Shown here piece by piece: positions 33,329-42,999 of a DNA stretch of 64,000 nucleotides (positions are counted from its first letter, which is position 1; the number at the start of each line of letters is the position of its first letter). The stretch is taken from NCBI RefSeq assembly GCF_022347765.1, contig NZ_JAKRFZ010000008.1, positions 1 to 64,000 on the forward strand, in the 5' to 3' direction. The stretch comes from Pseudoalteromonas sp. OOF1S-7. Lineage in GTDB: Bacteria; Pseudomonadota; Gammaproteobacteria; Enterobacterales; Alteromonadaceae. Below the pieces are notes generated by a model that ran no database searches, was not told the DNA's origin, and saw only the letters and a program-made list of their open reading frames with translations. The position numbers and the translations under genes are program-made.

Positions 33329-36002
33329 AAACCTTTTTACCCCTAAATGGAAGCACCCTAAAACGCAGGTGCGATTAGCCGCTGTAGACAAGCTGGACAC
33401 AAGCAAAGATGCCGAAGTATTACTGACCCTGGCATTGGAAGACGACTCAAGTCAGATCAGGAAGAAAGTACTGGATAAAATTAATGACCTGAGTGTGTGG
33501 TGGAAGGTATATAAACAGGATCAGGAACTCAAAGAACTGGCCGAGCAGCACATCTCTCAGGCGGTATTATCGGGTTCAGGATCGCTGAGCCAGGCGATCC
33601 GCGATGAATATATTGACCGTTACGCACCGGCCAAGACCCTTGAAAAAGTTGCGTTTAGCGATGTTACCAACGAGCAAAAGGTCAAATTATTAAAGCGTCT
33701 TGCCAATGCCAAACTGATCGAGAAGGCGTTTAAAGAGGGTGACGAGCCATTACAAGTCGCGTTATTGCCCCTGATCGCACAGTATCAGTTGGAAAAGGCA
33801 GTGCTTAAAGCCGCTTCTGGTGAAGCGCGTACAATGCTTGAGCAAACGCTGGAGCAGCAGCGTCTTAGCCAGGTTATGCCGGCACAGGTCACTCAGGAGG
33901 CCAAACTGATTTTGGCCAAACTCAATGCACTGCGTGACAAACAGGATTATCTGCTAGTTGCTAGTCAGTCTGATGCCTTGGTGGCGCAATGGCAGGCGCT
34001 GGAAGTGCAGTGGCTGAGTGAAGAAGCGCAGCAAATCAACCAGGAAAAATTTGCGACCATCACGACAAAACTGAACAAGCATCGTGATACGTTGCAGCAG
34101 GCGTTTGAGCAGGCACAACAACAGGCCGAGCAGGCTGCGGCCAAAGCGACCGCGATCAGTGAGTTTGAGGCCGGATGTGAAGCGCTGGAACAGGCGCTGT
34201 CGAGTGCAGTTGAGGCCTTAAATCTGTCGGCTCAGGAGGCTTTACACGCACAGCTGTCTGAGCTGCAGAGCCGAATTGAGGCCTCGCAGTATCAGGCAGA
34301 GCCTGCGCTGAAAGCCTTGTTGAGCAAATTACGTGACAGTGCCAACGCGCTTGAAAGCCTGCCCGAACTGGTCAGTGCAAAAGAGCAGTTTGATTCGGCG
34401 CTAAAAGCACTTTCTGAAGTTGCACCTAGCGAAGACTTGGAGCAGTTCGATACCGTTATGGCGCAGCAAAAACAGGCCTATCAGCATGCTCACATGCAAC
34501 AGCGTCGATTACCTGTTGCGCTGAAAAAGCAGGCTTCGGAGCTGCTTAAAGAAGCCAGCAACGAGTTTAATCAAACCATGAAGCCACTGGTTGATGGGCA
34601 GGAAAAGCACCTCAAAGAAGCGCGTAAAAAAGCAAGAGATGTGCAGCGATTGCTGGATCAGGGGCGGTTTAATGTGGCTTTTGGTGTGTTCAATGGCTTT
34701 ATCGAAAGTTATGAGCTGCTGAGCGAAGGGTACAAACAGCATCTGGCAAAACAGCACAGCGCTTTGAGTGAGGCACTCAAGGAATTAAAAGACTGGCAAA
34801 AATATGCCTCTCAGCCAAAACGCGCTGAATTGATGCAACAGCTTGATGAGATGCTGACAGAGCAAGAGGTCGACCCTAAAGCCCGTGCGGCGCAGGTAAA
34901 GCTATTACGCGTACGCTGGAACGAGCTGGGGCGTGTTGAAAGCGAAGAAGAAAAAGCACAGGCAACGCAGTTTGATGAGAAAATCGAGCTATTATTTGCG
35001 CCCTGCCGTGCGTACTTTGCAGAGCAAGATGCACAGCGTAAGAAAATCATTGAGCAGCGCGAGGCACTGGTTGAACAAATGACTGAGCTGATGAACCAGA
35101 CACAAGTTGCTGAGCCTCAATGGCGTCAGGTAGAGGGGACGTTCAACCGTATTAATAAGCAATGGCGTGGTGCCGGCAGCCTGGATGCTGCGACTTATCA
35201 GGCACTTAACGCTCGTTATCGTACTGCCTACACGCAGGTCAATGAGCAGGTGAAATCTCGCCACCAGGCCAATGCACAATTGAAGCAGAAACTGGTGCAT
35301 GAAGCGCAGGCTCAACTAGAACTTGAAGACGTTGTACAAGCTTGTGACACGCTGAAAAATCTGCAAAAGCGTTGGCAGGAAATTGGCTTTGCCGGCACCA
35401 AGCAGGAACACACACTGTGGCAGGAGTTCAGAAAGCACAATGACGCGGTGTTTGGTAAGCGTCAGGAACAACAAAACGCCGAGCGTGAGCAGGCCCAGGC
35501 GCAAGAGACACAGCAGCGTCAGTTGTTAGCTGAGCTGGACAGCCAAATGATCGATGCGAAAACGCAGTCAGAGCTGTTAACCGTGAAAGAGGCGGTGCTT
35601 GCTACGGATGTGCTCGGTACACTGAAAAAGACCAAACAGCAATTACTGGAGCAAGTTGAAGCGAAGCTTAATGAGCTTTTTTCAGCCCAGAGTCGCGAAA
35701 AGTTTAATGAGCTGGTAGAGGCGGTGCGTGCAGGTGATACACCACCGGGTTGCTGGCTAACCGGTAATGGCTCAGGACTTGCTGCTGAGCAGTTGTTATT
35801 ACGTCTTGAAGTGATGACGAACAATGACTCTCCGCAAGCCTTGCAGCAGGAAAGAATGGCACAGCAAGTGGCCCTGCTTGAAGCGAAACTTCAGGGCGGC
35901 GCGCAAACGCTGGAGTACTATCTGAATTGTTATCTGTCGCAAGTGGTTAATGACAACGATCAGGTTGACCAGGAGCGCCTGATTAAGGTGTTAACCGCGT
36001 AA
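33318..36002 (+). CDS. DUF349 coiled-coil protein
   Basis: A 894-residue acidic, Ala/Gln/Glu/Leu-rich protein with long predicted helices and coiled coils. A short N-terminal region with HEAT-like spacing (RLAAVDKLDTSKDAEVLLTLALEDDS) comes first. Later it has several repeats of the DUF349 type: (K/R)W(N/K/R)E(L/I)G within a repeated 70-residue unit (for example VRWNELGRVESEEEKA, QWRGAGSLDAATYQALNARYR, RWQEIGFAG). ATG at 33318 and GTG at 33312 are both possible. It overlaps the DUF1315 gene and ends before a strong terminator. The role is not known; it may be a scaffold or structural protein. Confidence 0.8.
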   Translation: MIFKNLFTPKWKHPKTQVRLAAVDKLDTSKDAEVLLTLALEDDSSQIRKKVLDKINDLSVWWKVYKQDQELKELAEQHISQAVLSGSGSLSQAIRDEYIDRYAPAKTLEKVAFSDVTNEQKVKLLKRLANAKLIEKAFKEGDEPLQVALLPLIAQYQLEKAVLKAASGEARTMLEQTLEQQRLSQVMPAQVTQEAKLILAKLNALRDKQDYLLVASQSDALVAQWQALEVQWLSEEAQQINQEKFATITTKLNKHRDTLQQAFEQAQQQAEQAAAKATAISEFEAGCEALEQALSSAVEALNLSAQEALHAQLSELQSRIEASQYQAEPALKALLSKLRDSANALESLPELVSAKEQFDSALKALSEVAPSEDLEQFDTVMAQQKQAYQHAHMQQRRLPVALKKQASELLKEASNEFNQTMKPLVDGQEKHLKEARKKARDVQRLLDQGRFNVAFGVFNGFIESYELLSEGYKQHLAKQHSALSEALKELKDWQKYASQPKRAELMQQLDEMLTEQEVDPKARAAQVKLLRVRWNELGRVESEEEKAQATQFDEKIELLFAPCRAYFAEQDAQRKKIIEQREALVEQMTELMNQTQVAEPQWRQVEGTFNRINKQWRGAGSLDAATYQALNARYRTAYTQVNEQVKSRHQANAQLKQKLVHEAQAQLELEDVVQACDTLKNLQKRWQEIGFAGTKQEHTLWQEFRKHNDAVFGKRQEQQNAEREQAQAQETQQRQLLAELDSQMIDAKTQSELLTVKEAVLATDVLGTLKKTKQQLLEQVEAKLNELFSAQSREKFNELVEAVRAGDTPPGCWLTGNGSGLAAEQLLLRLEVMTNNDSPQALQQERMAQQVALLEAKLQGGAQTLEYYLNCYLSQVVNDNDQVDQERLIKVLTA

Positions 36003-36015
36003 CTGTATAAGTCAG

Positions 36016-36040
36016 AAAAAGCGCCGCAAGGCGCTTTTTT
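36016..36040. terminator. Terminator between DUF349 and YfcH genes
   Basis: AAAAAGCGCC/GGCGCTTTTTT with a 4-base loop (GCAA), a classic intrinsic terminator serving both convergent genes. Confidence 0.92.
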
Positions 36041-36050
36041 AATGTTCCCA

Positions 36051-36947
36051 CTAGTGAAATAACTGCTGAAGCGCTTCGTCGAGATTAGGATAACGAAATC
36101 GATAGTTCGCTTTGAGTGCACGCCGGGGTAGTACGCGCTGACCATAAATAAGTAACTCTGACATCTCGCCGAACAGGGCCTTCAGGACAAACTCTGGCAT
36201 CGTCAACATGGCGGGACGCCTCAACGTCAGCGCCAGCCGCTCGGCAAATTCCTTGTTAGACACAGGGGCCGGTGCGGTGGCGTTAAACACGCCGGATAAG
36301 TCCTGATGCTTGATCAGAAACAGCAGTAGCTGCACCATATCGTCGATGTGGATCCACGACATCATTTGTTTACCACTGGCCATCGGGCCACCCATGCCGA
36401 ACTGAAAGGCTGGCAGCATTTTTTTCAGTGCGCCTCCTTGTCTGGATAACACCACGCCAGTTCTAACGATACATACCCGGGTTTGTTCACTGCGGGCTGA
36501 ATTTGCTTTCGCTTCCCAGTCTTTACACAGATGGTGACTAAACTCCGGATAAGGGTCGTTAAAATCTTCTCCGACTTTAACGGTTGCGGGCTGTCGGCCA
36601 TAGTAACCAATGGCACTGCCTGAAATGAAGGTGTGCGGCGGTGTATCGCAGTCACGGATTCGTGCACTTAATGCTTCTGTTAGTGCAATGCGGCTATCCA
36701 TAATGCGTGCCTTTTGTTTCTCGGTCCAGCGTTTGTCTGCAATGGGCTCGCCCGCCAGATTTATAATCACATCCAGGTCATTGAAGTTGACCTGTTCCAG
36801 AGTATCTATGGCTTCAATTTTGCTGTCCAACAGACGTCCGGCTTTTGAAATGTTGCGTGTTAACGCAACAATTTTGTGCTTATTGATAAGAAACTTACAC
36901 AACTCTGACCCGATGAGTCCGGTTGCACCTGTAATTAATACCTTCAT
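36051..36947 (-). CDS. TIGR01777 family NAD(P)-epimerase-like protein (YfcH)
   Basis: A 298-residue extended SDR. The Rossmann motif GATGLIG lies at residues 7-13. The block VIINLAGEPIADKRWTEKQK, followed by SRI and later SGSAIGYYGRQ, is characteristic of TIGR01777/YfcH. The C-terminal DUF1731 part ends with ALKANYRFRYPNLDEAL. In plants and bacteria, relatives have roles in cell division or photosynthesis; the E. coli YfcH reaction is not settled. It is a single gene, convergent with the DUF349 gene. Confidence 0.88.
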   Translation of the reverse strand: MKVLITGATGLIGSELCKFLINKHKIVALTRNISKAGRLLDSKIEAIDTLEQVNFNDLDVIINLAGEPIADKRWTEKQKARIMDSRIALTEALSARIRDCDTPPHTFISGSAIGYYGRQPATVKVGEDFNDPYPEFSHHLCKDWEAKANSARSEQTRVCIVRTGVVLSRQGGALKKMLPAFQFGMGGPMASGKQMMSWIHIDDMVQLLLFLIKHQDLSGVFNATAPAPVSNKEFAERLALTLRRPAMLTMPEFVLKALFGEMSELLIYGQRVLPRRALKANYRFRYPNLDEALQQLFH

Positions 36948-37149
36948 GTATAATCCATTTTAAATAATTTAGTGTTTATACTCAGCGTATTGTATTGTCG
37001 ATCAATTTGTTCGTTCTGCGTGCTTTGATGCAAATTTCCGTTACAATGAAGCCGATGGGCATGTATTCAGTAGATGCGCTGATGGTGGCTGCCCGATGCC
37101 ATACCCCGGTATTCTGACCGGTTTCGCAAAGTTATTGTAAGGAAAAGTT

Positions 37150-38184
37150 GTGTCTTCATTGTCTGGGATCACTAAAAGTCTAGTCGTTATTGCGTCATTG
37201 TTCATTGTTTTAGCCGGAATAAAACTGGCCAACGAAATAGTTGTCCCTTTTGTTTTAGCAGCCTTTATCGCTATTATTTGTAATCCACTTTTAAAGTTTT
37301 TTGCAAATTATCGCATCCCAAAAGGACTGGCAATTGTACTGATCATTATGTTGGTTATGCTCATGGGCATGAGTTTAACAGGGCTGGTTGGACAGTCATT
37401 AAACGATTTCTCCAGTCAGCTACCTCAATACCGAGAAGCGTTGCGTAGCAAGTTTATCTGGTTTGTCGATATGGCGGCCCAGTACAATATTTTAATCGAC
37501 AAACAGCAACTCATCGCGTTGTTTGACCCGGGTAAGATGATTGATGTGGCAACCAATATGCTTGCAGGCTTTGGCGGTGTGATGGCGAATATCTTTTTGA
37601 TCTTGTTGACTGTGGTCTTTATGCTCTTTGAAGCACCGATGATTAGCACCAAAGTGCATCTTGCGCTGGATGACCCGGATATGAAAATGAAGCAGATTGA
37701 CCGCTTTTTGGATTCGATCAATAGCTATCTGGCGATAAAAACCCTGGTCTCACTGGCGACGGGTGTACTTGCCGCAGGCTTTTTGTGGGTGCTGGAAGTC
37801 GATTACTTTGTGCTGTGGGGCGTGTTTGCTTTTTTGCTTAATTATATTCCCAACATAGGCTCAATTATTGCGGCCGTGCCGCCGGTACTGTTGGCACTGG
37901 TTACACACAGTCCTATGGTCAGTGCCATTGTGGCAGCGGGGTACATCAGCATCAATACCATTATGGGGAATATCATTGAACCACGCTTTATGGGCAGAGG
38001 TTTGGGCCTTAGCACACTGGTGGTATTCCTGTCCTTAATCTTCTGGGGTTGGTTGTTGGGTACTGTGGGTATGCTGTTATCTGTGCCGCTGACCATGGTG
38101 GTTAAGATTGCATTGGAGAACAGTGAAGATGGACGCTGGCTGGCTACGATGTTAAGTGGAGAAGAGCAGCAAAACGCCAGATGA
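37150..38184 (+). CDS. AI-2E family transporter (YdiK/PerM-like)
   Basis: A 344-residue membrane protein with about seven or eight transmembrane segments (two near 9-50, one near 62-84, one near 145-166, and four between 205 and 335). The blocks NYIPNIGSIIAAVPPVLLAL and the preceding DYFVLWGVFAFLLNYIPN are diagnostic of AI-2E/PerM transporters. The family includes autoinducer-2 exporters and Na+/H+ antiporters, so the substrate remains open. It starts with GTG, preceded by AAGGA. Confidence 0.85.
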   Translation: MSSLSGITKSLVVIASLFIVLAGIKLANEIVVPFVLAAFIAIICNPLLKFFANYRIPKGLAIVLIIMLVMLMGMSLTGLVGQSLNDFSSQLPQYREALRSKFIWFVDMAAQYNILIDKQQLIALFDPGKMIDVATNMLAGFGGVMANIFLILLTVVFMLFEAPMISTKVHLALDDPDMKMKQIDRFLDSINSYLAIKTLVSLATGVLAAGFLWVLEVDYFVLWGVFAFLLNYIPNIGSIIAAVPPVLLALVTHSPMVSAIVAAGYISINTIMGNIIEPRFMGRGLGLSTLVVFLSLIFWGWLLGTVGMLLSVPLTMVVKIALENSEDGRWLATMLSGEEQQNAR

Positions 38185-38222
38185 TAGCTCATCTGGCTCA
38201 TACCGCTTGGTCGTTTGTGGTT

Positions 38223-38648
38223 TTACTGAACCAGGAAGTCGGCTTGCAGCTCCAGAGTATGTTGCTTAATGAACTCAATTTTGCAGCGCTTGTATACCTT
38301 AGCTGCCATAGTAGCGTTAGGCATCTGCCTGAGGTAGCGCCAGCGGCAGGCATCTTCCATGTATCTTTCCTGATTAATAAAGCTGCGTTGAATTATAGGC
38401 AGTAACTGCGAGTTGCCTGTTTCTTTCTGCAGGTTTTCGGTATCCATAACCAATTTCGTTATCCAGGTCTTTCTTTCACGCTCAAGTAACTCAATATTAC
38501 CGTCCAGACACATCAGGTAACGTTTGGCTTTTTCGGGGTGATCTGAGTTGAGATGGTCGCACTGTTGTAAGCCCAGTCTGGCAGCTTGAGCTGATAGGCT
38601 GAGTGTTAACAGTGATAAGAAACACAGTGTTTTATTGATTCTGTTCAT
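38223..38648 (-). CDS. Exported small protein, LprI-like
   Basis: A 141-residue protein with a signal peptide (MNRINKTLCFLSLLTLSLSAQA). Four cysteines remain in the mature part. The block 'QRSFINQERYMEDACRW' recalls the W/C pattern of LprI/DUF1311 lysozyme-inhibitor-type proteins, but the match is weak. The gene starts inside the last codons of the sensor kinase gene (17-base overlap), so it belongs to the PhoPQ-like operon. It may modulate the sensor or respond to the same envelope signal; this is inference. Confidence 0.6.
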   Translation of the reverse strand: MNRINKTLCFLSLLTLSLSAQAARLGLQQCDHLNSDHPEKAKRYLMCLDGNIELLERERKTWITKLVMDTENLQKETGNSQLLPIIQRSFINQERYMEDACRWRYLRQMPNATMAAKVYKRCKIEFIKQHTLELQADFLVQ

Positions 38649-39969
38649 AACTAAATTCTATTGTAAACTGGGCACCACCCAGCTGGCTGTACTCTATGTC
38701 TATGCTTCCGTGGTAGGAAGAGACGAGGTCGGACACAATGGCCATGCCGACGCCATGACCGCTTTCATAGGTGTCCAGGCGCGTGCCGCGTTGCAGCAGG
38801 GTACTTCTGTTTTGTTCCGGGATCCCCGGACCATCATCGCTGATGATAAATCGCACGCCCTTGCTGTGATTGTATTTCACTTCAATATCGACTTGTGAAT
38901 TACAGGCTTTACAGGCATTGTCGATCAAATTACCCAAAATTTCCATTAGGTCGGTTTTATCCCCCAGAAAAGCAGCTTCTTCCGGACACCTGGCGGTAAA
39001 ATTGATCTGTTTGTCATGATAGACCTTGGTCATGGCATTGAGGATTGAGTCAACCACAGGTTGCACCTGAGTTTGTTTTTTCCAGGTATCCGAGGCACCA
39101 GATGCGGCGCGTTTTAACTGATGTTCGATCATGGCGTTGATGCGGTCAAGTTGCTCCTGAGCGTCGGCATTCTCTGCCAGCGGGCTGGATTTTAATACTG
39201 CCAGCGGAGTTTTCAGTGCATGAGCAAGATCACTTAGTGAAGCACGATAGCGTTCTTTTTGTCGCCTTTGCGAATCCAAAAGTAGGTTTAGGTCGGCCTT
39301 GATGGTATTCAGTTCGACCGGATAGAGGCCGCTGATCTTGTCGATTTCGCCTGCTTCTACCGCTTTGATTTCTTTATCCAGCCTCTGTAGTGGGCGGGCG
39401 CTCCAGATAAAGCCAAACGCCATGAGCGCAGCTATCATCACACCCATCACCAGCATCCAGTTGACCAGGGTATTACGAAATTGCGCCATTTGTGCAACCA
39501 ACGCAGAGTTTTTCTTCAGCAAGATAAACTTGGCCTGTTGTGAGTGACTGGCATTACCAAGAATAACGGTCATGCTGAGCTGCCAGAATAGTTCCTGATT
39601 GTATTCAACCCGCTCGAATTCTGCGGCACCGGCTTTGCTTTGTGAGATATCTGGTGTAACGGTCAGATTCATTGCGGACTCAGAATGCCACACCAGGGTA
39701 TTTTGTTGGTAAATAAGTGCGTAGGTGTCGGAATTAAGGCGGTTTAGTTCAGGCGCCAGTATACTGTTGGGCATCTCCATAGTGACAAAATCTACTTCAG
39801 AGATGAGAGAGTAAAGGTGGGCTTCCAGTGTTTTTTCAGTGGCGTCTACCAAAGTGGCGTAGTAGGCGCGGCCAATTGAGAAAAACAGCGCTGGCAGGGC
39901 AACAATTAAAACAAAGACAAGGATAAATCCTTGTCTTATCTTAAGCGAAATTTGAGCGCGATTTACCAC
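38632..39969 (-). CDS. Sensor histidine kinase, PhoQ-like
   Basis: A 445-residue membrane kinase. The first membrane segment spans about 12-33, a periplasmic sensor of roughly 135 residues follows, and a second segment spans about 170-190. A HAMP-like linker leads to the H-box with H250 (SDLAHALKTPLAVL). ATP-binding boxes are NLIDNACKAC (N), DDGPGIP (G1) and GHGVGMAIV (G2). The start is GTG, overlapping the regulator gene by 7 bases. Topology and pairing are like PhoQ, which senses Mg2+, pH or cationic peptides. The acidic patch of PhoQ's sensor is not obvious here, so the signal is unknown. Confidence 0.88.
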   Translation of the reverse strand: MVNRAQISLKIRQGFILVFVLIVALPALFFSIGRAYYATLVDATEKTLEAHLYSLISEVDFVTMEMPNSILAPELNRLNSDTYALIYQQNTLVWHSESAMNLTVTPDISQSKAGAAEFERVEYNQELFWQLSMTVILGNASHSQQAKFILLKKNSALVAQMAQFRNTLVNWMLVMGVMIAALMAFGFIWSARPLQRLDKEIKAVEAGEIDKISGLYPVELNTIKADLNLLLDSQRRQKERYRASLSDLAHALKTPLAVLKSSPLAENADAQEQLDRINAMIEHQLKRAASGASDTWKKQTQVQPVVDSILNAMTKVYHDKQINFTARCPEEAAFLGDKTDLMEILGNLIDNACKACNSQVDIEVKYNHSKGVRFIISDDGPGIPEQNRSTLLQRGTRLDTYESGHGVGMAIVSDLVSSYHGSIDIEYSQLGGAQFTIEFSYEQNQ

Positions 39970-40637
39970 TGGTTTTTAAACCTATAGCCTCTGCCTCTGA
40001 GCGTTTCAACGGGGTTAAGTGTACCGTCTGGATCCAGTTTTTTTCTGAGCCTGAGAACGAATACTTCAATCACATTCGAATCCAAGTCAAAGTCCTGATC
40101 ATAAATATGCTCCGTCAATTCGGACTTAGAGATCACTTTATGCGGGTTGACCATTAGGTACTCGAGCACTTTGTACTCGTAAGCTGTCAGGGTGAGTTCC
40201 CGGTCTTCTACCCATACTTGCTGAGAGCGCGTGTGGATTTTAACCGGCCCGATACAGATCTCCGGGTTGGCTTGTCCTGCACTTCTGCGGATCAGCGCAT
40301 TACAGCGTGCGATTAATTCTTCGGTATGAAATGGCTTAGTCAGGTAGTCATCGGCACCGGCATCCAGTCCTTCAACTTTTTCCTGCCAACGGTCTCGAGC
40401 AGTCAGGATCAAGATAGGTAATTTAATGTCCTTTGCCCGTGCCTGGCGGATCAGTTCGATACCATCAAGTTTAGGCAGACCAAGGTCAACGACCGCCAAG
40501 TCTAGTGGATATTCAGTTAAGTGAAAAAGACCATTTTCTCCATCGTGGCACAGATCAACACTGTATTTTTCTTTTTCCAACGCAGTGCGCAGGTTTTCTG
40601 CTAGTTGTATATCATCTTCAATTACAAGAATTCGCAT
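39963..40637 (-). CDS. OmpR/PhoP-family response regulator
   Basis: A 224-residue regulator. The receiver domain (1-120) has the acidic pocket E7/D8/D9, the phosphorylation site D51 (AVVDLGLP) and the conserved Lys in DDYLTKPF. The C-terminal winged helix (about 130-220) is of the OmpR/PhoB type (ELTLTAYEYKVLEYLM, VIEVFVLRLRKKL). It lies between the PepSY gene (3 bases away) and the kinase gene (7-base overlap), so the four genes form one operon. The target genes are unknown. Confidence 0.92.
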   Translation of the reverse strand: MRILVIEDDIQLAENLRTALEKEKYSVDLCHDGENGLFHLTEYPLDLAVVDLGLPKLDGIELIRQARAKDIKLPILILTARDRWQEKVEGLDAGADDYLTKPFHTEELIARCNALIRRSAGQANPEICIGPVKIHTRSQQVWVEDRELTLTAYEYKVLEYLMVNPHKVISKSELTEHIYDQDFDLDSNVIEVFVLRLRKKLDPDGTLNPVETLRGRGYRFKNQW

Positions 40638-40640
40638 TGT

Positions 40641-40892
40641 TTAGTCCTTCTTCACTTCGCCCGTAACCTGGTGAACTTTTAAATCTATGATCCGGCCGTC
40701 ATCGAGCAAAATCCTGACCACATAATAATCTCCTTGCTTGGAGATCTTGAGGGTTTTGCCTGAGTACAGGTCGGTTGCAAGTTTAACTGCTTGCTTTTTG
40801 CTTATCGTATCTTGCTTCTCAGTGGCCTGTGCGGTTTGAAAAACCAGCAAACAGCAGATTAACGTAGAAGCAAGACATCTTGGCAACTGCAT
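40641..40892 (-). CDS. PepSY domain periplasmic protein
   Basis: An 83-residue protein with a signal peptide (ending QTAQA) and a single PepSY domain (about 30-82: SKKQAVKLATDLYSGKTLKISKQGDYYVVRILLDDGRIIDLKVHQVTGEV in part). PepSY proteins near PhoPQ-type operons are thought to influence signalling or protease activity. It is the first gene of the four-gene regulatory operon. ATG at 40892. Confidence 0.82.
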   Translation of the reverse strand: MQLPRCLASTLICCLLVFQTAQATEKQDTISKKQAVKLATDLYSGKTLKISKQGDYYVVRILLDDGRIIDLKVHQVTGEVKKD

Positions 40893-40971
40893 TTATAAGC
40901 TCCACGGTTAGGGTTGCTTAACATCTTGTTGCACAGGCTACTGGAAAACGACTTAACCCATGCTGAACTTG

Positions 40972-41271
40972 CTAAGGTAGCACTTTCTTGTATGGCTTGA
41001 CGATGCTATTGGCATATACACCTGCGGCGATATAAGGATCTTGCGCAGCCCAAGCCTCGGCTTGCGCCAGGGAATCAAACTGGGCGATCACCAGCGACCC
41101 TGTAAACCCTGCGTCACCTGGTTCTGGACTGTCGATAGCGGGAAGGGGACCGGCGGCAAATAGACGCTGTTGTTGTGCAAGTTCATTCAGTCTGGCCAAG
41201 TGCGCAGGACGTGCGGCTAAGCGCTTCTGTAAAGAGTTTTCAACATCTGTTGAATAGATCATATAAAGCAT
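40972..41271 (-). CDS. YciI family protein
   Basis: A 99-residue protein of the YCII ferredoxin-like fold, with [20 protein letters not shown] at the start, the conserved [14 protein letters not shown] segment containing the active-site-like His, and [20 protein letters not shown] at the end. ATG at 41271 gives the standard length. Its role is unknown; some members have dehydrochlorinase-like activity. It stands alone. Confidence 0.85.
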   Translation of the reverse strand: MLYMIYSTDVENSLQKRLAARPAHLARLNELAQQQRLFAAGPLPAIDSPEPGDAGFTGSLVIAQFDSLAQAEAWAAQDPYIAAGVYANSIVKPYKKVLP

Positions 41272-41524
41272 AGAGTGCAAAAATTATTGTGTTGTTTGTG
41301 CCTATCATAGACTGAACTGGCCCCGTGTGTAAATGCTGCCGCTACTGATGAATGAGATGAGGCTGGGTCGTGTATGTACTTGTGATTGGTGCATTGTGTA
41401 AGCATGCAAAGGTGTGAGGTTTACGTCAATGGGTGTTGGATTAGACGTTTATACTTGAAATGCCGTGCTGATGGCTGGTAGAGTCCTTCGACTATTCTTA
41501 CAAAATAATAATAAGGTTGTTCTT

Positions 41525-42949
41525 GTGAGCGCAAATCGTGAGCACTTTAGCTCGCGGCTGGGATTCATCCTCGCCGCAGCGGGTTCCGCAGTCGGGATTG
41601 GTAACCTGGTTGGGTTTCCCGTGTCTGCAACAAAAAATGGGGGCGGTGCATTTCTGCTGACTTATGCCCTGTTTGTCATCTTTATCTGTCTGCCTGTCAT
41701 GATGGCAGAGATGGCGATGGGGCGAAAAGCACAAAAAGATCCTTACGGTTCCTACAAATCGTTAACGCAGGGAGATAAAAAGTGGTCCCTGGCGGGGGCG
41801 ATCGCCGTATTAACGCCGTTTATGATTGCGGTGTTCTACATGGTTATTACGGTGTGGATTTTTGGTTACCTGGTGCAAACGGTGGTTGGAAATCTGGACA
41901 TGCTCGCAAATCCCGGCCACTTTGATGCATTTGTAAACCAGTATTCTATGTTCATTTACATGGTGTTTGTTGGTCTGATCGTCAACCTGATCCTGATTGG
42001 TGGCGTAAAAGAGGGGATTGAGAAAGCCGCTAAATTTATGATGCCGGCACTGTTTATACTGTTGCTTGGCCTGGTTGCCTACGTGCTGACGCTGGATAAT
42101 GCTATGGCCGGAGTACGTTATTACCTGGTGCCGGATTTCTCTAAGATGAATGCCAGTGTGCTCAATGGTGCTTTGTCCCAGTCGTTCTTTTCTCTGTCGC
42201 TGGGGATGGGTATTCTGATCACCTATGCTTCATATATCTCTAAGAAAGACGACATTGTAGGTAGTTCAAAAATGGTTGCTATCACAGACTCTCTGGTAGC
42301 CTTCATTGCCGGTCTGATGGTGTTACCTGCTATCTTTAGCTTCAACCCGGACACAGATCCTGCCAAGTTGAGTGATTCGTCCGTGTCTATGATATTTGTG
42401 TATCTGCCAAAATTGTTACTGGCACTGCAATCAGACATTGGCTATTTTGGTGCTTCAGCGGTTGCTGCGTTGTTTTTCCTGTTGGTGTTTTTTGCTGCAA
42501 TTACCTCTTTGGTATCGATTATTGAAGTACCTACCGCTGCGCTGATGGAAGAAAAGTGCATTAGCCGCAAAAAGGCGTTGGGCTTGCTTGCACTGACAAC
42601 GGGTGGACTAACGGTACTGTGCACCATGTCGTTTGGCATGGTCGGCTGGTTGACTGATTTTGTAAACTACGGTGGCGCCAGCCAGAGTATGTTTGCGCTT
42701 GTTTCGGATGTTTTCTATGAGACCATATTGCCTTTCAATGGATTATTGGTTTGCTTATTCGTTATGTACCGTTGGAAAAAGCACAATCTGTCAGAAGAAC
42801 TGGCACAGGGTTCGCCAAACTATAAGGGCAGCTTAATGGAAAAGTACGTGAACTTTTCATTATCAACCTTTATTCCTGTAATTTTGGCCGTGATTTTTGT
42901 TAATACAGTGACGACTAAGTTCTTTTCTTTTAGTCTGTTTGGCTTTTAA
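41525..42949 (+). CDS. Sodium-dependent transporter (NSS/SNF family)
   Basis: A 474-residue transporter of the neurotransmitter:sodium symporter family with about 11-12 membrane segments. TM1 has the sodium- and substrate-binding GFILAAAGSAVGIGNLVGFP, TM6 has LSQSFFSLSLGMGILITYASY. The GTG at 41525 with AAGG about 9 bases upstream is chosen; the frame upstream is a weakly coding extension. Bacterial members carry amino acids. It is a single gene that faces the CPBP protease gene across a strong hairpin. Confidence 0.88.
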   Translation: MSANREHFSSRLGFILAAAGSAVGIGNLVGFPVSATKNGGGAFLLTYALFVIFICLPVMMAEMAMGRKAQKDPYGSYKSLTQGDKKWSLAGAIAVLTPFMIAVFYMVITVWIFGYLVQTVVGNLDMLANPGHFDAFVNQYSMFIYMVFVGLIVNLILIGGVKEGIEKAAKFMMPALFILLLGLVAYVLTLDNAMAGVRYYLVPDFSKMNASVLNGALSQSFFSLSLGMGILITYASYISKKDDIVGSSKMVAITDSLVAFIAGLMVLPAIFSFNPDTDPAKLSDSSVSMIFVYLPKLLLALQSDIGYFGASAVAALFFLLVFFAAITSLVSIIEVPTAALMEEKCISRKKALGLLALTTGGLTVLCTMSFGMVGWLTDFVNYGGASQSMFALVSDVFYETILPFNGLLVCLFVMYRWKKHNLSEELAQGSPNYKGSLMEKYVNFSLSTFIPVILAVIFVNTVTTKFFSFSLFGF

Positions 42950-42967
42950 CTGCACTAAAAAACCTTA

Positions 42968-42997
42968 CCCGGGCGTCGCATTCTTGTGACGCCCGGG
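42968..42997 (-). terminator. Terminator of the CPBP gene
   Basis: CCCGGGCGTC/GACGCCCGGG, a 10-bp GC-rich stem with a 10-base loop. On the minus strand it is followed by TAAGGTTTTTTAG, a usable T-run. It may also stop the opposing transporter transcript. Confidence 0.8.
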
Positions 42998-42999
42998 CA

